In this document: positions 1-12,589 of the stretch, one piece after another
Position numbering within the stretch: position 1 is the first letter of the stretch
Layout: every line of letters starts with the position of its first letter
Source: Muscardinus avellanarius
Taxonomy: Eukaryota > Chordata > Mammalia > Rodentia > Gliridae
Direction: 5' to 3'
Assembly: GCA_963383645.1 (NCBI GenBank)
Contig: OY726565.1
Coordinates: forward strand, 30,748,534 to 30,812,533
DNA length: 64,000 nt
Position numbers and translations under genes: made by a program
The notes under the pieces: model-generated
What the model saw: only the letters and a program-made list of their open reading frames with translations
Told to the model about the DNA's origin: nothing
Databases searched by the model: none

Positions 1-69
1 CAGAATAAAAAATAGAGCTGGGGGTGTAGCTAGGCTCCTGGGTTCTATCCCCAGTACTACCAAAAAAAA
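1..69 (+). mobile_element. B1-dID SINE, 3' part cut by window edge
   Basis: The right, ID/tRNA-Ala-derived half (GCTGGGGGTGTAGCT...CCCCAGTACTACC) is followed by an A-run. The left half lies outside the window. Confidence 0.85.
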
Positions 70-664
70 GAACGTTTTCCCTGGAACCCATTTTTCAGTT
101 GAGTGACTAAGGAAAACAAGCCGCTGCTATGAATATTTGGCTGATGTTTAATGTTTAATATGAATCCAGATTGGTCTTGTCACTTCAAGGAAAATAACTG
201 ACAGTATTTGTTGCCCTGGTAAATTTTGAAATTTCAAGTGAAAATTTAAATTTTGGCAAATTTTTATCCACCACCATGAGCTTGATAATTTTCCAAAACA
301 TAAAGATATTTATGTTGAGATTGGTGGGAATGTTAATGAATGTGGGAATTTTTAAATATTGTATAATGACATGTACCAATACTTAGAAAAAGATATTCCT
401 GACTCAGGAAAATAACTGTTCCAAATTTCACAAAAATATGAATGGAAAAAAATCAAGTCAAAATCCAGTTAGGCTGGTAGATTTTAATGTAGTAGAGAAT
501 GAAATTCATTGACATGAGTTCTGATTCCATATTGCAGCTAAGCTTTTAGAATTATTCAATTTTTAGTGTACTATCAAACAAGAATACTTAGTTGTCTGAA
601 AAGAATATTAAAACACTCTTTTTCAGATTATAGATCTTGAGATGCCAGATTTTCTTTACATGCT
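70..664. other. No gene seen; AT-rich intergenic DNA
   Basis: There is no convincing ORF, RNA gene or recognisable repeat here. The only ORF is 64 codons on the minus strand, with no family features. Confidence 0.6.
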
Positions 665-699
<35 letters not shown>

Positions 700-910
700 T
701 TGTACTGGGGGTGGAACCTAGGGGCTTTTCTACTTCCGGGCTATACTCTCATATACTCCCAGACCTATTTTATACTTTATTTGGAAACAGAATCTCACTA
801 AGTTGCTGAGAGCCTCACTAAGTAGCTGAGGCTGGCTTCAAACCTGTGCGATCCTCCTGTCTCAGCCACCCAAGAGCCAGGATTACAAGCGTGCGCCACC
901 ACGCCTGGCT
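665..910 (-). mobile_element. B1-dID SINE with (TTTA)n tail
   Basis: Reverse-oriented SINE whose tail (665-700) has become a TTTA microsatellite. The wording around TATACTCCCAGACC and GTGCGATCCTCC groups it with the variant subfamily also seen at 21.5, 48.2, 55.4 and 57.7 kb. Confidence 0.85.
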
Positions 911-1107
911 ACATGCTTTAACTAATGCAATATATCACAATGAAATGAACACTGAAGCAAATATGGGAATTTAGGTGTCTTCTATTCTGGCAAAGTAAAA
1001 AAAAAAGATTTTAAAAGAGTACTTAAAAATGCTACTGTTTTCACTAAATTTTTTAAAAATTTGGAATATATAGGTACTTTTCCTAAACATACCATGGATT
1101 TGTTATT

Positions 1108-1320
1108 GTTTTTCTTTGTGTGGTACTGGGGATGGAACCCAGGAGCATTCTACCTCCGAACAACACCCTCAGCCTGATTTTTTATTCCTTATTTTGAAAC
1201 AGGGTCTCACTGATTTGCAAAGGGCCTCACTAAGTAGCTGAGGCTGGCTGTGAACCTGAGATCCTCCTGTCTCAGCCTCCCAAAGGCTGAGATTACAAGC
1301 GTGCACCATCACACCCGGCT
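1108..1320 (-). mobile_element. B1-dID SINE
   Basis: Full-length reverse copy, from GGTACTGGGGATGGAACCC to the inverted B1 start ACACCCGGCT. It forms a head-to-head inverted pair with the copy at 1361, with only ~40 bp between them. Confidence 0.88.
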
Positions 1321-1360
1321 TGTTGTTATTTTTTTAATGAATTAATAAATACTTTACTGA

Positions 1361-1590
1361 GCCAAGCGGGGTGGCACATGCTTGTAATCCCAGCCTTTGG
1401 GAGGCTGAGACAGGAGGATCGTGTTTCTCAGACAGCTTCAGCTACTTAGGCTTTTGCAACTCGATGAGACCTTATTTCAAAATAAGGAATAAAAAATTAG
1501 GTTGAGGGTGTCGCTCAGAGGTAGAATGCTCCTGGGTTCCAACTCCAGTCCTGCAAAATAAACAAGTAAGTAAGTAAGCAAGTAAGTGAA
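1361..1590 (+). mobile_element. B1-dID SINE with (AAGT)n tail
   Basis: Forward copy starting GCCAAGCGGGGTGGCACATG. It ends in a tail that has drifted to AAGT repeats. Confidence 0.85.
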
Positions 1591-2609
1591 AATAAATACT
1601 TCAAAATGTTTTATTTAAAATTTTCAGAGTGAATATCAGTAGAAATAATACATATAAACAAAAAAAGTTGATTTCTCAAACTTTTTAAGGAAGGAAAGGA
1701 GCCTTAGGACAAGAAAATTTTGGGAACTACAGCACTAGAAGAAACATTCAAGTCCCTTCATTTACACATCTTTATCTGCCTATCTGAAAATGAAAATTAG
1801 AACCGACAGTATTTCTATTTTACTTAATGTGAACACAAACCAAAAAGCTTTAGTGGTGTTATTACTTTCAAAAGCATGTCATTTCCAGTTATTCCTAGGT
1901 ACATACATTTATGGAGAATGAAATTCCTGAAATGTCAGGCTTGTTATATTTTACTAAAAATATTTTGTATACCAAATAAGAATTATCCATAAAGCTTAAT
2001 TATATTAGTATTACAATGATGTTATTATACAGATAAAAGATGAAGATTTAGCTGTGAGGAAGGCATTCATTGTTTCCCCAAGGGCCTCTTATCCCTGGCA
2101 TTATGACATACATCTGAGGAATGGCTGCAGGAAGAGTGTGCCATATGAATTTCCCTGTTGTTTACAACTTGTTGCAGGCTGGTGATGCGCTACAAAAAGA
2201 AGCTGAATCTATCTTTTTCATTTAGAGTGTCTCCTACAGGAATCTGCTCTCTCCCCTCCCCACAGTGACTGGCTTATGTACCAACAACAGATCAATGATG
2301 CTGACGTTGCTTGAGGAGTTATGAAAAGAAAGCTTGGAAGCTGAAGTCTCCTCGTAGATTTCTCTCTGCAAGGTGACCCCATATTAGTCAAAGCTGAAGA
2401 TTTGTTTTATGTTTTCTACAGGATCCATTTCCTGGTATGCAAATTGTCCTTTTGGTGTCTAAATTAACACTACCCTTAAAAACTGCTATTTATGAAAGCC
2501 TTGCTGTTCCAGGTATACTTCACAGACTAGCAGCCCTGGTGTCCCCTGATCTTTCTAGAAATGTATATTTTCAGGCCCCACTTAAATTCTCCAAATCAGA
2601 ATATTCATC
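1591..2609. other. No gene seen
   Basis: Unique-looking AT-rich DNA. The longest open frame (66 codons at 2437) shows no family features. Confidence 0.6.
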
Positions 2610-2834
2610 TTTTAAAAAAATTATTGGTGCATTATAGTTATACATCTTAATGGGATAAAAGACTTGTGGAGACATACATGCACACATCATCCAATTAGCC
2701 CATACCCAATCCCTGCCCCATTCTCTCCCCATCCCTCCTTCCCATGCTTGGCTTAGTGATTGACTTTGATATGTTTGTTTAAGTACATCATGTGCTTTAG
2801 AGAGTTTCCCTCTTACCCCCTCCATCCCCTCAGG
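2610..2834 (-). mobile_element. L1 3'-UTR fragment
   Basis: Inverted L1 3' end. The words TTATTGGTGCATTATAG, CATCTTAATGGGATAAAA and CCCATGCTTGGCTTAG recur at 10.4, 23.5 and 52.8 kb. There is no coding part. Confidence 0.8.
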
Positions 2835-3154
2835 TTGAGAATCTGCATCTTAAAATCCCAACGTGTTCTGTGTGCTTACCTGTGTTTGAAAAGCACTGTT
2901 ATAGATTGGATTCTAACCATGACTACACGTTGAAATCACTTGGATTAAAAAAAAAAAATCTTAGCACTTGGGCTATGTTGTAAAACAGTTAAATCAGACT
3001 CTGAACACAAGGTCCTCTGCAGAAAAAAAGCAGCATTCTTCAAGTTCTGCCAGTGTCACCTTTTCCTCTTGCCACTGTTTTTTCATAGAGGCAGGCACCT
3101 TTGGCTTTATTATAGAAGTCAGCAGGAAAACACTTCCCTTCATAGGCAACTTTT

Positions 3155-4372
3155 TTTTTTTGCACGTTTAATTTTGTGAATTTATTTGGTTTTAATTTCT
3201 GAAAATTCAGCTCTTGAACTTTTAATAGTCAACATTTGGCACTGTGAATACATTTTTATTTTTAAAATTTTTTTATTTAACATAAATGGTAAACATTTAA
3301 ACTATCCTTGGTGCCCTCTCCCCCCAACCCCCGTTTTCCCTTCCCCCCTCCCACCAATGATTGTCCAGGGTAACCATGCCATATTCATAATTTTACACAT
3401 ATTCAGATTAGACCCTCATTAATTAAGTTCAGCCTTCCTCCTCTCCTATCTTTCCATTCAAGCTTTGCTGGTATTTCCCCTCCATTATCTGGAGTACCGT
3501 TGGTATTCTCTGTTTCCTAGTTTGGGCATATTAGAGGGAACATATGTATCTTTTCCTTCTGTGCTTGGCTGATCTCACTTAACATAATGCTCTCCAGGAC
3601 TTTTCATCTTCTTGCAAATGATATGATTTTGTTCTTCTTTATGGCTGAGTAGAATTCCATTGTGTGTATTTCCCAAAGTTTTGCAATCCAATCATCTGTT
3701 GATGGTGATCTGGGTTGGTTCCATATTTTGGCTATTACGAATTGTGCTGCTATGAACATAGGTATGCATATGTTGCTATAGTTCTCTGAATTCAACCCTT
3801 TTGGAAAAATACCCAGGAGTGGTAGAGCTGGATAGTATGGTGGATCTATTCCCAGCTTTCTTAGGAATCTCCACACAGATCTCCATAGTGGCTGAACTAG
3901 TTTGCACTCCCACCAATAGTGTAAAAGAGTTCCTCTTTCCCCACATTCTCACCAGCATTTGTTATTATTTGATTTCTTTATGCTTGCCACTCTGACTGGG
4001 GTTAGATGGAATCTCAGTGTAGTTTTGATTTGCATCTCCCTGATGGCCAATGCTATAGAACATCTTTTCATGTGTCTATTGGCCCTTTGTATCTCTTCTT
4101 TTGTGAAGTGTCTATTTAGTTCATTTGCCCATTTCTTGATTGGGTTGTTTGTTTTGCTAGTGTAGAGTCTTCTGAGCTCTTTATATATTCTGGATATTAG
4201 CCCCCTATCAGAGTTGTGGCTGATAAAGATCTTTTCCCATTCTGTAGGCTTCCTCTTTAGGTTATTGATGGTTTCCTTTGGTGAGAAGAAACTTTTTAGT
4301 TTGATGCTATCCCACTTATTAATTCTTGTTTTGATTTCCTGAGCTTTGGAGGTTTTGTTGAGAAAGTTACTG
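3155..4372 (-). mobile_element. 5'-truncated L1 with probable 3' transduction
   Basis: Flanked by a 14-bp duplication, CATAGGCAACTTTT (3141-3154 and 4373-4386). Read on the minus strand, it carries the C-terminal part of L1 ORF2 (roughly 4372-3604) in several frames, so it is a dead copy. Next come the 3'UTR, an A-rich tract (about 3280-3252), ~90 bp of unrelated sequence, and a second A-run (3161-3155) next to the duplication. An AATAAA (complement of 3181-3186) lies ~20 nt before the final tail, as expected if transcription ran past the L1 signal to a downstream one. Confidence 0.85.
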
Positions 4373-4386
4373 CATAGGCAACTTTT

Positions 4387-4696
4387 CAATGATGCAGGCA
4401 TACTGGATTTTACTGCAAGTAGTTCAGGTGCTAAGTGTTTGGGCATAATTTTAACTATCCCGTGTACAACCTTTGTGTAGTTCTCAAACTCCCTCCAATC
4501 TTTGCCTCTCTAGGACTCTTGTTGAAAATATTTGAAAAATCTGGATTCCATTCACTTTTAGGTTGGACAGGAAGGCTAGTCAAATTGTTTAATGAATCAG
4601 AGCTCACCACATAAGGCTGTACCCGATCTCTTCCATGAAATAATAGACCTTTGCTTAGAACTGAAACTAAATACCTTACTTGGCATAATATTAATC
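4387..4696. other. No gene seen
   Basis: Non-repetitive sequence between the L1 and a MaLR-like fossil. The 99-codon minus-strand ORF here has no recognisable features. Confidence 0.5.
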
Positions 4697-4955
4697 TGTA
4701 CATGTTTGTTAGAGCTTCTATAACAAAGTACCACAGACTAGGTGACTCAAACAACAGAAATTTATCTTCTTACATTTCTCATAATAATGCCAGTCACATT
4801 GGATTAAGGCCTATCTTAATAACATAATTTAACCTTAAGTACCTCTTTAAATATCCAATCTTCAAAAACAGTCACATTTTTGGGTAGTAGGATTTGACTT
4901 CAACATATGAATTTGGTGGTGAAGGTGGAGACAGCCCATAACAGTAATTAAAGAA
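4697..4955 (-). mobile_element. ERVL-MaLR-type LTR fossil
   Basis: The inverted 3' end (GCTTCTATAACAAAGTACCA...AACAGAAATTTAT) and the distal GGAGACAGCCCATAACAG resemble MLT/MST-class LTRs. This is recognised by wording only. Confidence 0.55.
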
Positions 4956-6529
4956 TAAATTTCAGATGAAAGAAAAACTATTGAAGCTTTCCACACTAAT
5001 AATAATAAGGGCATCAGTGTGAATGGTGCATTATGTTTTAAAAGACACTACAAAAACATACTTAATATTTTTACTTCTGGAAATTTTCACTAGAAAGTAG
5101 AGGGAAATAAGCAAAGTATCTTTTATAGTTTGGTTCCTACTTTTCCACCTTATATATTTTACCTGAAAACAGAAAAATTTTGTTTACATGTAGCAAAGCT
5201 ACATTGCTTAATTTGATGTCTAAATGAATATAAATTGATTTTTAAGGTATAACCGTTGATTTTTTAAATTATATAAGACAATGAAAATTATAGAAACAGT
5301 GCAAAATTTTTATGCCCTCATTCAGTGTCCCTTACTTTTTTCTATTAACTTTAAAGATATTTTCTTCAGTTATTATAGCTTTCTCATATTTTGATATCAT
5401 TAAAATTTATAGAGAAGAAAAATAAAGATTGATAGTGCTGCCCTGTTTTTTAATAAATAAAAACTCATAAATTACATTTAGAATCAAAATATCTAGTCAA
5501 GGAAAATGAAAAATGGCATAGTAGCTACAACTGTGGGCTTGGTTAGAAGGCTTTGGTTACCAACAACTGAATGTCAATGCAGCCACGGGGTCCAGAGACT
5601 CAGATAATGCAATCAGTAACCTCTCCTGAGCTTTTCTGCTCTATGCTTTGGCTCCCATTGCAGTATGCTTTCCCTCTCTCAGTCTAGGAGTGTGTCACGC
5701 ATACAGTTAGTGAGCCCAGAGAAGGGAAAGCATGTACTTTTAAGAGGGTTCTGACCAGCCTAGCTTGGCTTATGTGGCCATGATTGGCAGAATGCTAGGA
5801 CAGTTTTGAAAATTCCAAGCCTCTGGTGTAGACAACACTGTTTCTCTAGTTACTTTATCAAGTATGGATTTAGGTGTTCCTGTAAAGTTATTTTGCAACT
5901 TTAACTAAGGTTTGAAATTAGTTGATCTTAAGGTAGATTGTTTGAGTGAGCCTGACCTACTCACATGACCCCTTTAATTTGGGTCTAGAGGTCAGAAGTG
6001 GGAATTCAAAGAGATATGAAGGAGAAAGTGTCAACACATCATTGCTGGCTCAAAGATGAAGGGGGCCTTGTGGCAGGGAAAGGGGGCAGTCTCTGACCTT
6101 TGAGAGCAGCCCTGGTTGAGGGTCAGTAAGAAAATGAGGACATCAGTCCTACAAGAGCCAAGAGGAGTGCTGCTGAGAGTGACGTTGGCAGTGAATTTCA
6201 CCCCAGATCCTCTACCTAGAACCTGGCCTGGCCACGCCCTCATTAGACTTGCAGTACTCTGCAGAGTATCAGCCAAGCTACACCTGGCCTCAACAATGTG
6301 ACCTAGTGAGGTATCAGCCAAAGCTTTTAAGTATGTGATAGTTTGATATACAGAGATAGGAAACAAATACAATACAAACAACAAATACAATGCCCATTCC
6401 TGAATCAATCATTGTGGCAGCGAGATGGGATTCTCTAACTGGCCAGTCTAGTCCTAAGCTTGGAAGTCTGGGACTGAGCATCTGTAGGTGAGAAAGAAGG
6501 TCTTCAAACAAAGTAGGAATTCTAGGGAA
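4956..6529. other. No gene seen
   Basis: AT-rich, then mixed-composition DNA. The overlapping ORFs at 6031-6408 (minus) and 6116-6301 (plus) are on opposite strands and match no family I know. Confidence 0.55.
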
Positions 6530-6672
6530 ACTGCTTAAGCTTGTGTTTCCATTTCCTTACCTATATAATAGGACTTTGAATAACACCTACCTCTGTAGCT
6601 ATTGGGTTGGTTCAGGTGCTTAGTATAGTCCTTGTTACATAATAACAGTTCAGTAAATGTTAATTATTATTC
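6530..6672 (+). mobile_element. MIR fossil
   Basis: Decayed MIR 3' half: CCTTACCTATATAATAGGAC, then AACACCTACCTCTGTAG, then CAGTAAATGTTAATTATTAT. Confidence 0.65.
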
Positions 6673-7887
6673 TTAATGAAATCAGTGCAGGTAAATTTCA
6701 CATTAGTTATTATTTTTATGAATATATAATGTTTAATTTATTTTTGTACTTTTATAGATGCATTGTAATTATATGTTATAAATTCAAACTGATATATTTT
6801 AATTTTCAAGGACTGAAGAGAAGAATGAGTTGCCATCTCCTCTCCCACTTTTAGTCTCTCCACCTTTAGTCTCAAAAGATTGTGACTCCAGAGTGTCCTG
6901 CAATTATATTAGGCCTCATTTCTTTTTATCTAATATTTTGTATTGTATCTGGGAGTGAAGGAAGAAGACTGAGCTGTGAAGGCTTGCAAAACAAACAAAA
7001 ATATCAAGAAAAAAGGAGCTAACTGATTGGAAGTTCACAAAATAATAGGACTTGGAATTATGATTTCCTATGAAGAAATACCTCCTTTAGGGTTCAGTGT
7101 TTCTGTGAGTCCCACAATCATCCTTGGAGCACACATGGGCCAAAGAAGGACAGAGTGTGTGTGTATATTCTCTACAGGAGAGTATGTTTTTAATTTAAAA
7201 CACCAGCATATCCTTGTTCTTTATGAAAGCCTGTTGCTAAGAGTCCAGGCCTAATTGGTTTAAACCTCAGATCTCAGTAGGAATTCACAGATGTTAACTG
7301 CTCACTGATGCACTAAAGCTCCCTAAGTTTCTCACAAGGGTTTAGAGTAATTGCAAAATAGCTCTGTAAATCTATGGATTAGTGAAATTATTAGTTGGGA
7401 GGTTCTGTGAGGCTTGAGCTCATGTTGGACTGAAAAAGATCTCCTGGAAGAAAAAACCTGAGAAGCACAGGTAATGCTTTAATGTAGATCTAACAGAAAA
7501 ATGGATTCAGGTTACACAGGTTTTCCAAATTTTATAAGCTTCAGGTCCTACATAATATGCTGCATTGGCATGGATTTGCCTCTGCTAGCAGTGAGATTAA
7601 ATAACTACATTTTTATCTAGACAACAGAACCTGGAATCTGGGTTCTGCGGCCCGTTTTCATTCATACCTTTGGCTTACCAAGTGGTGAGCTAACTTGCAA
7701 TCTTAGCAACTCGGTTTGTTCTGGAAAACATATATTTTTTAATTGTGCCAGTGTTGCTGCAGCAAGCAATAACTATCTTTTAAGACATTAAATGTCTTTC
7801 ATTGAGAAAAATTTGTACCAATGCACTATATTTCTATATTCTTCATCCCAGACCAGCAATTGGGGGCTCAGATTTAAAGTCACCTTT
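6673..7887. other. No gene seen
   Basis: No RNA gene, clear repeat or plausible coding region. ORFs of 65 and 75 codons are isolated. Confidence 0.55.
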
Positions 7888-8067
7888 TAGCTGGGTGTGG
7901 TGGTACAGGCCTATAATCCCAGTACTTCAGAGACTGAGACAAGAGGATCGAAGGTTTGAGGCAGCCTTAGCAACTTATGAAGACCCTTAGCAACTTAGCA
8001 AGACCCTGTTTGAAAAAAAATAGGGTTGTGGGTGTAGCTTGGAGGTAGAATGCTCCCAAGTCAATCC

Positions 8068-8073
<6 letters not shown>
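7888..8073 (+). mobile_element. B1-dID SINE
   Basis: Forward copy starting GCTGGGTGTGGTGGTACAGG. The tail has turned into a CA repeat. Confidence 0.88.

Positions 8074-8116
<43 letters not shown>
8074..8116. repeat. (CA)n microsatellite
   Basis: About 21 CA units arising from the SINE tail. Confidence 0.95.
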
Positions 8117-8118
<2 letters not shown>

Positions 8119-9029
8119 TTTTCATGTCCTTATATTCCCATCCATACAACAACAGTAGAAAGAAAAGCCATTGTTCTGAAAACCTGTGATTTATGGAACA
8201 AACTTATTTAATAAAAATTGCATATTATTTTAGAGACTAAAGTAATATCAAATACCAGCTTAGGTTATTTAAAAAGAAAAGGTGAAAGCAAAGATTTAAA
8301 GCAAGTGTTTTGAGGATTAATCCAATCCAACACAAATTTGATGAAATGTGGACAACAAGGTATCTTGGTTTATAAAAAAAAAAAAAGGAAAATGGAAAGA
8401 GTGAGCCAAATAGAGAAACGTGGCTTATTCAGATCAAATATCAATTCTGAAGACATCTGCGGAATTGTTATGCTTTACACTCACAGGGCAAATATGCCAA
8501 GTATTACTTTTGGCTTCTGGACAAATATGGTTGCTTTTTTAAAGTTTTACCTCAAAATTGCTTGTCAAATCAGGGTTGAGCCTGATTGATATTCAGTTCT
8601 GGTATAAACTGAGACAAAGCTTTTAAAATCTTGGCACGTGTTAAGAACTGAATGACCATGTTTCACACGATTTGAGATGGAGCTGTTTGCTCTTTTTAGG
8701 TTCCCAAGATACAGTCTAATACATTTGTCTTTAAAAGAAAAGCAAAAGCAAGCCAGTTTGGTCTTCCCTTTCTGCTCTGTGTGTTGGGGAAAGGGATGCT
8801 CTAAGCTCAGGGTCTATATGTCAGGGGGGTATATTTAGGGCACAGGTAGGGGAGTGGGGAGGTGGAACAGGGAAGCCCCACTCATCGTGTCAGCAGGAGG
8901 TTACCTGACTCTGGGAGGAGCTGTAAAGTGCACCTCAGATTGCCTCACCTGTTCACACTAACCTGTTCAAGAAAGGGATGGAGGACAGAGTTGGGATGTG
9001 AAGGGAAATACACCAAGTGCTACGTGCTG
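8117..9029. other. No gene seen
   Basis: Unique-looking DNA. The 83-codon ORF at 8338 has no family features. Confidence 0.55.
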
Positions 9030-9096
9030 TATGTTTGTATGGCTTTGAACCTCATTGTGATGTATAGTTATAATGTACCAATAAAAATAAACAAAT
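9030..9096 (+). mobile_element. Possible L1 3' terminus
   Basis: Ends with TATAATGTACCAATAAAAATAAA, close to the terminal words of the clearer L1 copies (GCACCAATAAAA). It is too short to be certain. Confidence 0.4.
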
Positions 9097-9642
9097 AGAG
9101 GCAATAGTACAACTTCCTTGTGTCACTGGCTAAGAGCTGGTCTGGAGGTCTCAGCTATGCAGAGACTCCCTCCTAGCCATTCATAAACCCAGAGTGTCCG
9201 GTGGCGGGAGAAAGCCCTCGGGCAGGTAGAGAGGCCCAGGTGTTTGCTATAGGAAACTGTGGGCATCCGTGGAAACTCTTACTGGTGGAGGGTTGGGGAG
9301 GGCCACCAACAGCCCCTGCTCTATTTAGGCAAATCACAATTTCAGGGCTGGAAGGAAACTTTGAGTTCACTTTACAGAATCAACTTTCTTTAACTATAAA
9401 ATTAAAATTGTAGAATAAATAAAATCTGGGCATTTTCATGTTCAATTTTTTGATTCAGTCATTGATCTAGATCTTTCATGTACACATGGTCCTATATCAA
9501 AGGAAGATCTTTGTAAAAAGCTACATTATGTATGTGTTTGGTAGAAGTATTTTTGCTAGAAGCTTAATAGAAGCACTAGGAAGCTTGCAAATACTTTGTA
9601 AATTCACAAATTCAAGTATTTTCATTCTGTACATGCCTTAGC

Positions 9643-9645
<3 letters not shown>

Positions 9646-9695
<50 letters not shown>
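9646..9695. repeat. (GT)n microsatellite
   Basis: About 25 uninterrupted GT units. Confidence 0.95.
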
Positions 9696-9697
<2 letters not shown>

Positions 9698-10362
9698 AAA
9701 TGTTTGATGAGAAGTAAGTGTGTCTAAATCAAAATGACTGCTCCTTTGAGATGTGAGAAAAGGAAATCTGTACTGAATAAAATCAAGTGGGAGACTTAGT
9801 ATTCAACTTGAACTTGGTTTTAAAAGCAGTCTCAACTTAGGCAATTACTGAAATTAAACAGAGTTAAAGGTTAGATATTTTTAAATAGTAAAAGAATGAT
9901 TTTTTTGTATTTATCTCAGACCTCTTCTTCCTATAAAAGGAACCAGGGAATCAGCATAAGGTCTCAGCAGGCATGTTTGAATTTTAAATGTGCCTGGCTA
10001 GATTTTGTTGTGGTTGTGGTTGATTGACGGAGGCTGCAGGAATTATGGGTGTTTGATTTTGAGCAGCACTGGCCAGAGATGTTGAAAACATTGTTCTGGG
10101 AATTCCATTTTGGTGCTGCCCTTCCAGAGCTAGCAATATCAGCCCATAAATAGCAAAGCAGGTTTCAGAGGCACTGGGCAGGAGTACAGAGGCTTCTTTC
10201 TGTCCAGTAAAGGACAAACGCCCGAACATAGATCTATACCATGCCTGAAAATATTCCTAGAATATTGACATGAAAGATGCTTATGACTTCTGTGAGCCTT
10301 GAGCACTCAGGGACCAGGACTGTTCTGGGTATATCTGGAAGGGGTTGGGGAACTCATACCAA
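9696..10362. other. No gene seen
   Basis: Ordinary AT-rich DNA up to the target duplication of the composite element. Confidence 0.55.
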
Positions 10363-10723
10363 ACTTTAGGACATTTCTTTCTTTTTTTTAAATGAATTTT
10401 TATTGGTGCATTGTATTCATACATCTCAATGGGATAAAAAAAACTTGTAGATATATACATGCACACATCACCCAGTCAGCCCCTACCCAATCTCTAACCC
10501 CTTCCCTCCACCTCCCTCCTACCCATGCTTGGCTTCCTGATTGACTTTGATATGTTTAAGTACATCATGTTCTTTAAAGAGTTTCCTGTATCCTCCCTCT
10601 TATCCCCTTAAATATGTCACCTTAATTGCTCTCACTGCACAGCAGGCTCCAGGCCCGGCCTCACTGGCTCCAGACCTGGCCTTACCACCCAGCAGGATCT
10701 GGTACCTGTCACTGTGGGCAGGA

Positions 10724-10730
<7 letters not shown>

Positions 10731-10815
<85 letters not shown>
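10731..10815. repeat. (TC)n(TA)n microsatellite
   Basis: A run of TC dinucleotides passes directly into a long TA run inside the composite element. It produces the artefactual Leu-Ser and Ile-Tyr repeat ORFs in this stretch. Confidence 0.95.
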
Positions 10816-10818
<3 letters not shown>

Positions 10819-11064
10819 GAGAAAACAGCACATGCCATTTGCAGAAGCTGAGAGCCCAATTCTCTAGCAGCAATGGATTTTATCTCCCCACTAAAAGCAG
10901 AGGCTCACAGCCTCACCATGGAGAGCGGGATCCGCTGCTCCAAGCACACCCTGGCCCCCAGCGCAGCGCAGAGGAGCGCAGAGGCCATGAGCTGAGGTCT
11001 TCCAAGACCTCTGGCACAGCTAATAGGCCCAGCAATACGGTATGGCTTCCTCCAACTTGCCTCA

Positions 11065-12530
11065 GACATTTTTCTTACATAGTATGTTGTCTAGAGTTCC
11101 TTCACATGTGTGGCAAGAGCAATCTACTTTTGGGAAGATATTTTCAAAAATTCAAGGTAGATTTAATTGGATCTGTCTGCCTCTCCCGAATACTGGCCAC
11201 CGCTGCTACCACCATCTTGGTCTGTCTTCACAAAACTCTTTCTTACATAGCATGTTGTTCAGAGTTCCTGAGCATGTGGGACAGGAACAGTCTACTTTTG
11301 GAGAGATTACTTTAAAAATTCAAGGTGGATTAGGTTGGATCTCTACCTCTCCTGAATACTGGCCACTGCTGTCACCTTCTTGATCTCTCCTAGAGTATGT
11401 GTTGTTAAGTATTCCTGTAAATGGGTGACAGGAACAGTCTCCTTCCTGATCTCTCCTGGTATATCCCTCCAAAAATCACTTTTCTTGGAGTGGCGGGCAC
11501 CGCGCTGCAGTCTTGCCTCTAATTCCGCCACTTCCACTCTCTCTCCTATATTTCAGATAGAAGTCATGACTGGAAATGTTTCTGTGTGTTGTCCCATCAG
11601 CTATTAAATCAAAATCTATTTTCCAGGGTTTCTCAGGGGGATGCATGTCCTACTAGGCCACTGCTAACCATCACTACTGCAACTGTCGTTGCCGCTGCGG
11701 CTGCAACTGCAGCTGCCGCCATCTTCCTCCCTCTTCAATATTTTTTAATAAAAGAAAACAGTACATGTCTTTGCAGGAGTTGGGGGCCCAAGTACTTAAT
11801 AGCAATGTGTTTTTTCTCCCCACCAAGAGCGGAAGCCCACAGCTGCACTGTGGAGAGCATGTTCTACTGCTCCGAGCACACCCAGCTCCAGTGCTGTGTA
11901 GAGGAGCACAGAGGCCAGGAGTGCCCTTGGCTCCCGGGATGCATAATGCCGGCCGACCTGACTCTGCAGGGCTCTCTATCTGACGCACCCCGAACATTTT
12001 TCTTACATAGTATGTTGTCCAGAGTTCCTGAGCATGTGGGGAAATTTCCTCAAAAGTTCAGGGTGGATTAGAATGAATCTACCTGCCTCTCCCCAATACT
12101 GGATGCTGCTGCTGCCGCCATCTTGGCCCTCTTCACGAGCATTTTTCTTTCTTTTTTTTTTTTTCGTGTCTGGGGATGGAACCCAGGGGCATTTGACCTC
12201 CAAGCTACTCCCTGCCTTATTTTTTATTCTTTATTTTGAAACCAGGTCTTGCTGAGTTGCAGAGGGCCTCACTAAGTAGCTGAGGCTGTCCGCGAACCGC
12301 GATCCTCCAGGTCTCAGCATCCCCAATGCTGGGATTACAAGCGTGGGCCACCATGCCCGGCCCCGAGCATTTTTCTTACATAGTATGTTGTCCAGAAATC
12401 CTGAGCATGTGGGGCAGGAGCAGTCTTTTTCTGGGATATTTCTCCAACAGTTCACGGCAGGTTGGATTGATTTTATCTAGCTCTCCAAATACTGGCCGCC
12501 ACTGCCGCCACCATCTCCACCATCTTGGTC
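11065..12530 (-). repeat. Array of ~150-bp L1 5'UTR-type monomers
   Basis: Copies lie near 11068-11218, 11241-11390, 11999-12128 and 12371-12529, with degenerate parts between. On the plus strand each runs from TTCTTACATAGTATGTTGTCCAG, through TTCA(A/G)GGTGGATTAG and ATACTGGCC, to CCATCTTGG. Read in element orientation, each unit therefore begins with CAAGATGG, a YY1-type site characteristic of L1 promoters. Monomer arrays of this kind act as promoters in murine L1s; that role here is inference. Confidence 0.75.
12150..12363 (-). mobile_element. B1-dID SINE inside the composite element
   Basis: Exact 14-bp duplication CGAGCATTTTTCTT (12136-12149 and 12364-12377). It splits one monomer, so it post-dates the composite element. 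Confidence 0.92.
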
Positions 12531-12589
12531 CATCTCTTTCTTATATTTTAGTTAGGAAGTCATGGCTATAAATGTCTCTATATATTGTC

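Noticed and set aside
3604..4446. ORFs of 90 and 165 codons resembling reverse-transcriptase C-terminus
   Set aside because: They are genuine L1 ORF2 sequence, but from a truncated dead copy and in broken frames, so they are annotated under the L1 and not as genes.
10541..11315. ORFs of 108 and 229 codons with Leu-Ser and Ile-Tyr repeats
   Set aside because: They are products of the TC/TA microsatellite and run through non-coding L1 5'UTR-type sequence in two frames.
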